In this document: positions 6,518 to 11,550 of the stretch, one piece after another
Layout: every line of letters starts with the position of its first letter
Position numbering within the stretch: the stretch's first letter is position 1
NCBI GenBank assembly: GCA_944385775.1
Contig: CALWYM010000101.1
Coordinates: forward strand, 1-11,550
DNA from: an uncultured Oscillospiraceae bacterium
GTDB taxonomy: Bacteria > Bacillota > Clostridia > Oscillospirales > Oscillospiraceae
Length of the DNA stretch: 11,550 bases
Reading direction: 5' to 3'
The notes under the pieces: model-generated
What the model saw: only the letters and a program-made list of their open reading frames with translations
Databases searched by the model: none
What the model was told of the DNA's origin: nothing
Program-made: the position numbers and the translations under genes

Positions 6518-7192
6518 TCACTCTTTGGAACGGTATTTAACCGTGGAGGTCAGTAGAAAATTATAAACAGGAGCGATGGCTTTGAAATCCGCCAGCACAC
6601 GGTCCGAAAGCTCCGGGGAAAAGAGTATGTCAGGGTCAGTGCCCGTTTCAAAGTTGACTGAGCGCATATCGAGCCACGTCCGCTCCCTGTCAGGCTTATT
6701 CAAATACGGACTTTTCTTATATTTTTCTCCGACCATGGTGAATGCGGTTTGACCTCTGTACGCCTTGTCGGCGGAAATCCACATCGGGTCATGGCTCAGC
6801 ACACGGCTTCTTATCTGCCTCATTGTTTCCGTTCCGGTATAGTACCAGCCGCAGCCCCAGCTGGCGCCTGCAGGAGATACGGAAAAGTAGTAGCCTGGGA
6901 GACCAACGTGCTTTTCTCTTATAAAATTCAGCCAGATATAGTCTCTGAAAATACTGCCGCCCCTCATAAATCGCGTGTCACGCCACAGCCGAGATATGCT
7001 CTTTCCCACCTGGGGAATACACATAAACTCCGGGTCTATTTCAAGCATTCCTGGCGCAAGACTGTTAAAAACCTCAACCATGGGCTCTACAACGTTCTTT
7101 TCATATTCCTCACGGTGAGCTTTGAACCAGTCCCGGGAGTCCATCATCATATTTTCAAAAAGGAATGACAGTGTTCTTTCTGTAAAGGGCAT
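6518..7192 (-). CDS. DUF2461 domain-containing protein (TIGR02453 family)
   Basis: A 224-residue protein that is almost entirely DUF2461, a widespread family of unknown function. Hallmarks are DWFKAHREEYEKNVVEPM (residues 21-38), SRLWRDTRFMRGGSIFRDY (67-85, equal to the family's RD.RF.k...Y) and the Gly/Trp-rich core YYFSVSPAGASWGCGWYY (101-118). No signal peptide or membrane segment is seen. The ATG at 7192 has AGGAGG about 6 bases upstream. It follows the GNAT acetyltransferase by 58 bases in the same direction and shares its promoter and the terminator beyond, so the two probably form a small operon. I cannot assign a reaction. Confidence 0.88.
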   Translation of the reverse strand: MPFTERTLSFLFENMMMDSRDWFKAHREEYEKNVVEPMVEVFNSLAPGMLEIDPEFMCIPQVGKSISRLWRDTRFMRGGSIFRDYIWLNFIREKHVGLPGYYFSVSPAGASWGCGWYYTGTETMRQIRSRVLSHDPMWISADKAYRGQTAFTMVGEKYKKSPYLNKPDRERTWLDMRSVNFETGTDPDILFSPELSDRVLADFKAIAPVYNFLLTSTVKYRSKE

Positions 7193-7250
7193 TTTTTAAC
7201 CTCCTGAACTATCTGCTAAAACAGGATTCTATCACAAATGCCCGACTCTT

Positions 7251-7781
7251 TCAACGGAGATTTATAAAATAGCGCTCCACCGTTTCTCCGTCAGCTTCGT
7301 CAAAGGATGTGCCGTCGAATATTCCGCCGCAGGCAAGTATTGTACGGCGGCTTGCTTCATTGGAGCTGTTGCAGGTGACGAGAACTCTGTCAAGGTCCAA
7401 CGTGTCCCTGCAATAGGGAAGCGCCATGGCGAGCATTTTCTTGCCGTAGCCCATTCTGCGGTATTTGGGGCGGATATTATATCCGATATGACCGCCGATT
7501 TTCGCCAGATATTCGTTCAGCGTATGGCGGATATTTATCATGCCTAAAAGTGTATTGCCTCCGTCCACAAGTAAAAACTGGGTGGCGCAGACCTTGCCCT
7601 CCGGGCAGGTTTCCTCCGATGAATATAGCTCTAAATTCTTTATCCAAAACTTAATTGACGGGAAGTTTCTTATCCCAGCCGTGCCGTCAAAGGTACTTGT
7701 GGCGTCGTAAAGCTCCTTAACATATGCTAAAAGCTGATCCTCGTACTCCGCCGAGGGCTTTACAAGATGTAAGCCGTCCAT
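7251..7781 (-). CDS. GNAT family N-acetyltransferase
   Basis: A 176-residue Gcn5-related acetyltransferase that would transfer acetyl from acetyl-CoA to an amine. The pyrophosphate-binding motif A is GYNIRPKYRRMGYGKKML, with the R-x-x-G-x-G core at R108-M110-G111-Y112-G113. The preceding strand GHIGYNI and the later LVTCNSSNEASRRTILACGG (motif B region) complete the fold. The substrate is unknown; small GNATs of this type acetylate antibiotics, amino acids or ribosomal proteins, and nothing here discriminates. The ATG at 7781 follows GGAAGGGA. It is the first gene of a likely two-gene unit with the DUF2461 protein and has a strong promoter upstream. Confidence 0.9.
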   Translation of the reverse strand: MDGLHLVKPSAEYEDQLLAYVKELYDATSTFDGTAGIRNFPSIKFWIKNLELYSSEETCPEGKVCATQFLLVDGGNTLLGMINIRHTLNEYLAKIGGHIGYNIRPKYRRMGYGKKMLAMALPYCRDTLDLDRVLVTCNSSNEASRRTILACGGIFDGTSFDEADGETVERYFINLR

Positions 7782-7827
7782 TAAAATTTCCCTTCCTGAA
7801 TATATAATGCTTAAAAAAATTTAAATG

Positions 7828-7856
7828 AGTATATCATCTTACCGCACTAAAGTCAA
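7828..7856 (-). promoter_or_regulatory. Promoter for the GNAT-DUF2461 unit
   Basis: On the minus strand TTGACT (7856 to 7851) and TATACT (7833 to 7828), each one base off consensus, are separated by 17 bases. It lies about 47 bases before the acetyltransferase ATG and back to back with the mutS2 promoter. Confidence 0.65.
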
Positions 7857-7873
7857 TGGGTATTCTTTTGTGG

Positions 7874-7902
7874 TTGATAAATTCAGATATAAATGGTAAA
7901 AT
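7874..7902 (+). promoter_or_regulatory. Promoter for mutS2
   Basis: TTGATA (7874-7879) and TAAAAT (7897-7902), each one base off consensus, are separated by 17 bases. The predicted start near 7909 gives a leader of about 29 bases to the mutS2 ATG. The -35 boxes of the two divergent promoters are 17 bases apart. Confidence 0.65.
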
Positions 7903-7937
7903 GTTTGGGAGATTAGATTTAAGGTAAGGAATTTACC

Positions 7938-10307
7938 ATGACATTATTTGAAAAATCACAGAAAATATTAGAGCTTCCCGCTGTGCTGACCATGCTAAGC
8001 GAGGAAGCTGTCAGCCAGGGCGCAAAGGACAAGGCAATGAGTCTTGCTCCTGAAAAGGACCCTGAGGTTGTGCGAAAGCTCCTTTCTGAGACTTCAGCAG
8101 CAAAGGATATGATGGTGCTTCACGGAAGCCCCTCGTTTTCGGGTGTCAGCGATGTATCGGCGTCACTGAAGCGCGCCGATATGGGCGGAATGCTCAACAC
8201 AAGAGAGCTTCTGGGTATTGCCGCTGTACTGAGGGCTGCCAGAACCGTTTCCGCGTACGCGTCTGAGGACAGCGCAGGAGGCAGAGAGATAGGATATCTT
8301 TTCTCCGGTCTCCGCGCGAATAAATACCTTGAGGAAAAGATTACAAACTCCATAATCGGAGATGACGAACTGGCAGATTCGGCAAGTCCGACTCTCGCGG
8401 ATATTCGCCGCAGTATGCGTGTGGCAGGGGACAGGGTTCGTCAGGCGCTTCAAAAGATAATTACATCGCCCTCTTACGCCCGTGCGCTTCAGGAGCCTAT
8501 TATTACAATGAAAAACGGAAGATATGTTGTACCGGTAAAGGCGGGATTTAAAAATTCCGTTCCCGGACTTACCCATGATATATCCTCCTCCGGAGCGACG
8601 CTTTTTATTGAGCCTATGAGTGCGGTCAAGGCCAATAACGAGATAAGGGAGCTTCTTGCAAAGGAGGAGCGTGAGATAGACAGGATTCTCATGGAGCTTT
8701 CCGCTGAGGCGTCTGACTTTGAGGACGATATTATACGTGATTACGGCTGCCTTATAAATCTTGACCTTATATTTGCCAAGGCAAAGCTCAGTTACAGGCT
8801 GAACTGCTCGAAGCCGGAAATATCCGAAAAGGGTGAGCTTAACCTTATGAAGGCGCGGCACCCGCTGCTTAATCAGGATATTGCCGTGCCCATTGACGTA
8901 AGTCTTGGAAAAGAGTTTGATACTCTGGTTATTACGGGACCAAACACGGGAGGAAAAACAGTCAGCCTGAAAACCATCGGGCTTCATTGCCTGATGGCAG
9001 AGTGTGGTCTTCATATCCCGGCTGAGGACGGCAGCATTGTGCCCGCGTTCTCAAAGGTGCTGGCGGACATTGGTGACGAGCAGAGCATAGAGCAGTCCCT
9101 GTCCACGTTCTCCTCTCACATGACAAATATTGTGGGGATTTTGGAGGAGTGCGACGATTCTACTCTTGTGCTGCTGGACGAGCTGGGAGCAGGCACAGAC
9201 CCGGCGGAGGGCGCGGCACTGGCTGTATCCATAATAGAGCACATGAGAAAATTCGGCACACATATTGCCGCAACAACCCACTATGGGGAACTTAAAATTT
9301 ACGCCATGACTACACCGGGTGTAATGAACGCTTCCTGCGAGTTTGACGTAAAAACACTGAAACCCACGTACAGGCTGCTTTTAGGTGTTCCCGGAAAGTC
9401 CAACGCCTTTGCCATTTCAGAACGGCTTGGTATTTCACAGGATATTATAAGTGACGCCAGAAAGAGAATGGATTCTGGGGACGCAGACTTTGAGGAGGCT
9501 CTGGCAGGTCTTCAGACTGCCAGAAAAGAGGCGGAGGAAGCCCGGGCGGAGGTCCTTCGACTTCAGGCAGAGGCAAGGAAAAATTCAGAGGAAAGCGAAA
9601 AACTACGCAGAGAGATTTCGGTTGAGCGGGAAAAGATAACAAAAAGCGCAAGGCACGAGGCGGACAGGATCCTTGCTGATGCGCGTCTTGCCGCCGATAA
9701 CGCCTTTAAGGATATTGAAAAGCTGAGAAAAACCGTTGGTACCGAAACGGACTGGCAGCGGCTGAATGAAGCGAAGGCTCAAATACGCGGCAATATAAAT
9801 AACGCCAGGGATAAGGTGGGCGCTGAGGAGCAGGAGATTAAAAGAGAACCTACAAGACCTGCCGTAGCGGGAGATACGGTTGAGATACTCTCGATAGGGA
9901 CAAAGGCAGAGGTTATATCCGTCGGTAAGGACGGTACGCTGCAGCTTCAGGCGGGTATTATGAAAATCAGTGCAAAGCAAAGCGAGGTCCGCGTGGTGGA
10001 AGGGGAAAAGCAACAGCACAAGGCAAAGTACACTGCAATAAAAACGCCGCTGTCCACCGAGGCGGCAAAAAGTGAAATTGACCTTAGAGGTATGACTGCC
10101 GATGAAGCGGTAAGTGTTCTGGAGCGGTTTATTGATACTGCCAGCATGCGCCATGTGGAGGAGGTACGCATAATCCACGGAAAGGGTACAGGTGTTTTGA
10201 GACAGGTCGTTTCCCAGAGCCTTAAGAGAAATCCGCAGGTAAAGAGCTTCCGGCTGGGAGTGTATGGCGAGGGCGAGACCGGCGTTACCATAGCTACCCT
10301 TAAATGA
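7938..10307 (+). CDS. mutS2: Endonuclease MutS2
   Basis: A 789-residue full-length MutS2, the MutS paralogue that lacks the mismatch-recognition domain. The first ~320 residues are the MutS core/clamp part. The ATPase has Walker A GPNTGGKT (residues 334-341) and Walker B LVLLDE with D414-E415, followed by the LGAGTDPAEGAAL loop. A charged coiled coil spans about 513-600, followed by a KOW-like strand region near 640-690. The Smr nuclease domain fills the C-terminus, with D715-L-R-G, H747-G-K-G-T-G and GEGETGVTIATLK. The family is tied to suppression of homologous recombination and, in Bacillus subtilis, to splitting collided ribosomes. It is cytoplasmic. The ATG is supported by AAGGA 7 bases upstream. 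It has its own divergent promoter, and no clear terminator lies between it and the next gene. Nothing is missing; length equals the Bacillus protein. Confidence 0.97.
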   Translation: MTLFEKSQKILELPAVLTMLSEEAVSQGAKDKAMSLAPEKDPEVVRKLLSETSAAKDMMVLHGSPSFSGVSDVSASLKRADMGGMLNTRELLGIAAVLRAARTVSAYASEDSAGGREIGYLFSGLRANKYLEEKITNSIIGDDELADSASPTLADIRRSMRVAGDRVRQALQKIITSPSYARALQEPIITMKNGRYVVPVKAGFKNSVPGLTHDISSSGATLFIEPMSAVKANNEIRELLAKEEREIDRILMELSAEASDFEDDIIRDYGCLINLDLIFAKAKLSYRLNCSKPEISEKGELNLMKARHPLLNQDIAVPIDVSLGKEFDTLVITGPNTGGKTVSLKTIGLHCLMAECGLHIPAEDGSIVPAFSKVLADIGDEQSIEQSLSTFSSHMTNIVGILEECDDSTLVLLDELGAGTDPAEGAALAVSIIEHMRKFGTHIAATTHYGELKIYAMTTPGVMNASCEFDVKTLKPTYRLLLGVPGKSNAFAISERLGISQDIISDARKRMDSGDADFEEALAGLQTARKEAEEARAEVLRLQAEARKNSEESEKLRREISVEREKITKSARHEADRILADARLAADNAFKDIEKLRKTVGTETDWQRLNEAKAQIRGNINNARDKVGAEEQEIKREPTRPAVAGDTVEILSIGTKAEVISVGKDGTLQLQAGIMKISAKQSEVRVVEGEKQQHKAKYTAIKTPLSTEAAKSEIDLRGMTADEAVSVLERFIDTASMRHVEEVRIIHGKGTGVLRQVVSQSLKRNPQVKSFRLGVYGEGETGVTIATLK

Positions 10308-10405
10308 AATTGATGAAAAAATTACCATGAACGTGTTTTTGTTACCTTCTTGGCAAAATGACATAAAAAATGAACAAAATAAAAAATAATATGTAAATTT
10401 ATTTA

Positions 10406-10434
10406 TTGACGTGAAAAGCTTACTTTGATAAAAT
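10406..10434 (+). promoter_or_regulatory. Promoter for the HPr-like gene
   Basis: TTGACG (10406-10411) and TAAAAT (10429-10434) are separated by 17 bases. The 40 bases upstream are almost pure A/T and could act as an UP element, suggesting strong expression. The predicted start near 10441 gives a leader of about 56 bases. Confidence 0.65.
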
Positions 10435-10496
10435 CTAATCGTATGCAATAGATGGGTGGTGTTTACCCTCACCGCATTGAAGAAGGAGGAGCGCCG

Positions 10497-10760
10497 ATGT
10501 TTGTAAAAGAAGTCGTAGTAATGAATCAGGTTGGGCTTCGTGCAAGACCTGCCACGTTTTTCACACAGAAAGCAAATGAGTTCAAATGCAGCGTCTGGAT
10601 CCAGAAGGATGAGCGTAAGGTAAACGCAAAGAGTCTGTTGGGTGTGCTTTCACTGGGCATCATCAAGGGTACTTCCATCGAGATAGTTGCCGATGGTGAG
10701 GATGAGGAGTCCGCGGTGGAGACACTTTGTGAGCTTATTTCAAAGGATTTTGCAGAGTAA
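10497..10760 (+). CDS. HPr family protein with Arg at position 15 (Crh-like)
   Basis: An 87-residue HPr-fold protein of normal length. HPr carries phosphate from enzyme I on His15 to sugar PTS enzymes. Here the active-site motif GLHARPA reads GLRARPA: the codon at position 15 is CGT (Arg) rather than CAT or CAC (His), so PTS phosphotransfer through this site is not possible. Arg17 and Pro18 are kept. The regulatory region is intact, KSLLGVLSLG with Ser46, the residue HPr kinase phosphorylates to allow co-repressor binding to CcpA in Firmicutes. This is the pattern of Bacillus Crh, which has Gln15 and acts only in regulation. The start is ATG 10497 with AAGGAGG 7 bases upstream; an earlier in-frame ATG at 10452 has no ribosome site and would add 15 unrelated residues. 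It lies between mutS2 and uvrC with its own promoter and a hairpin after it. The family is certain; the role is inferred. Confidence 0.93.
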   Translation: MFVKEVVVMNQVGLRARPATFFTQKANEFKCSVWIQKDERKVNAKSLLGVLSLGIIKGTSIEIVADGEDEESAVETLCELISKDFAE

Positions 10761-10781
10761 AAGACAGCAACATAATTCATT

Positions 10782-10808
10782 ACGACCTGTTTCCCGGAAA
10801 CAGGTCGT
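10782..10808 (+). terminator. Hairpin after the HPr-like gene
   Basis: A perfect 13-base inverted repeat (10782-10794 and 10796-10808) around one base starts 21 bases after the stop codon. The physical loop would open one or two pairs. Only a short TTT run follows, so termination may be partial and some transcripts could continue into uvrC. Confidence 0.65.
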
Positions 10809-10863
10809 TTGGACTATTATGGGGTGTTTTACGTCATAATACAGGTACACGGAGTGACGGAAT

Positions 10864-11550
10864 ATGGAATTTGAGGATCTCCACGAAACGCTAAGGCAAA
10901 AAGCCCTGGCGCTGCCATTGAAGCCGGGAGTATATATAATGCGTGACAGCGAGGGTACGGTTATATATGTTGGCAAGGCGAAAATACTGAAAAACAGGGT
11001 ATCCAGCTATTTTCACGGAGCTCATAATATTAAGACTGAGGCTATGATTTCAAAAATAGCTGATTTTTCCGTTATAGTCGTGGAGTCGGAATTTGAGGCT
11101 CTTGTGCTGGAAAGTTCCCTTATAAAGCATCACAGCCCCAAGTACAATATTTCACTTAAGGATGATAAAGGCTATCCATTTATAAGACTGGACGCAAAAA
11201 GCGAATACCCAAGGTTTACGGTTGTATCCAGGCGGGCGGAGGACGGAGCGGAGTACTTTGGTCCATTTGGTTCCAGAGGCACTACTTTTTCCGCCCTTGA
11301 CGCGGTTTTAAAGACCTTGAAGCTTCCAACCTGTTCAAGAAAATTTCCCAGGGATATAGGCAGGGAGAGACCCTGCCTTAATTTTCATATGGGCGTTTGC
11401 GACGGATACTGTCAAAGCCATGGAATGTGGGAAAAGTACAGGGAAACCCTTGATAAGGCAGTAATGATACTGCGTGGAAAAGGCGGAGAGGTTATAGACA
11501 AGCTTACCGAGGAGATGAACGCCGCGGCGGAGGAATTGCGCTTTGAGGAA
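10864..11550 (+). CDS. uvrC: Excinuclease ABC subunit UvrC (5' part; cut by window end)
   Basis: The first 229 codons of UvrC, open to the window end; the full protein is about 600 residues. UvrC makes both incisions around a UvrAB-marked lesion in nucleotide excision repair. The GIY-YIG nuclease domain for the 3' cut is present: PGVYIM (residues 21-26), YVG (35-37), Arg45 in LKNRVSSYF, and the catalytic-Glu region SEFEALVLESSLIKHHSPKYNI. Four cysteines, C157, C171, C179 and C183 (C-x13-C-x7-C-x3-C), match the known UvrC 4Fe-4S ligand region. The UVR segment begins just at the window edge, and the C-terminal RNase H-like nuclease and HhH parts lie outside. The ATG at 10864 has GGAG 9 bases upstream. 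It lies 103 bases after the HPr-like gene with a hairpin between, and I see no good promoter of its own. Confidence 0.97.
   Translation, partial: MEFEDLHETLRQKALALPLKPGVYIMRDSEGTVIYVGKAKILKNRVSSYFHGAHNIKTEAMISKIADFSVIVVESEFEALVLESSLIKHHSPKYNISLKDDKGYPFIRLDAKSEYPRFTVVSRRAEDGAEYFGPFGSRGTTFSALDAVLKTLKLPTCSRKFPRDIGRERPCLNFHMGVCDGYCQSHGMWEKYRETLDKAVMILRGKGGEVIDKLTEEMNAAAEELRFEE

Noticed and set aside
10308..10405. Search for a terminator or riboswitch after mutS2
   Set aside because: Only AT-rich sequence with no stable inverted repeat; nothing resembling a known riboswitch or T-box.
10411..10425. Sequence in the spacer of the HPr-gene promoter that loosely resembles a CcpA cre site
   Set aside because: It has GC rather than the central CG and lacks the mirrored arms of the cre consensus; the match is mostly the AAGCTT palindrome.
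10809..10840. Possible uvrC promoter, TTGGAC and CATAAT
   Set aside because: The spacer is 20 bases, too long for a sigma-A promoter, and it abuts the hairpin.

Overview
The window reads as chromosome of a Gram-positive Firmicute, most likely a Clostridia member, possibly of the Oscillospirales type (inference from protein style, not a database match). The signs are strong AGGAGG-type ribosome binding sites, sigma-A-like promoters with about 17-nt spacers, some GTG starts, moderate G+C, and a Firmicute gene set: MutS2, MtaB/YqeV, a YmdB-type phosphodiesterase, a BmrU/DgkB-type lipid kinase and an HPr/Crh-type regulator. There are no mobile elements, CRISPR arrays, tRNAs or rRNAs. Coding density is high, and no gap between genes exceeds about 190 bases.

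Layout. (1) 1-1015, plus: the 3' part of an ABC exporter with fused membrane and ATPase domains. (2) 1101-1580, plus: a lone divergent CheW-like protein with its own promoter and a strong terminator. (3) 1630-5176, minus: four closely spaced genes. In transcription order they are mtaB (tRNA methylthiotransferase), a diacylglycerol/lipid kinase, a YmdB-type metallophosphoesterase and a small C_GCAxxG_C_C redox-type protein. (4) 5177-5322: a divergent control region where two tandem rightward promoters and one leftward promoter share a GCTTGAA box spaced every 35 bp. (5) 5323-6456, plus: a cysteine desulfurase. (6) 6518-7781, minus: a GNAT acetyltransferase followed by a DUF2461 protein, ending at a hairpin terminator. 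(7) 7782-7937: back-to-back divergent promoters. (8) 7938-10307, plus: mutS2. (9) 10497-10760, plus: an HPr-family protein with Arg instead of His at position 15 but with Ser46 kept. (10) 10864-11550, plus: the first 229 codons of uvrC.

How the genes relate. Most are housekeeping. MutS2 and UvrC act on DNA or stalled ribosomes and nucleotide lesions. MtaB carries two Fe-S clusters, and cysteine desulfurases supply the sulfur for such clusters, so their divergent arrangement with overlapping promoters could couple the two (inference). The most notable item is the HPr-like protein. It cannot take part in PTS phosphotransfer through His15, yet it keeps the Ser46 regulatory region, as Bacillus Crh does, and it sits between mutS2 and uvrC. 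I saw no evidence for a wholly new multi-gene system; the novelty here lies in variant proteins and promoter architecture.
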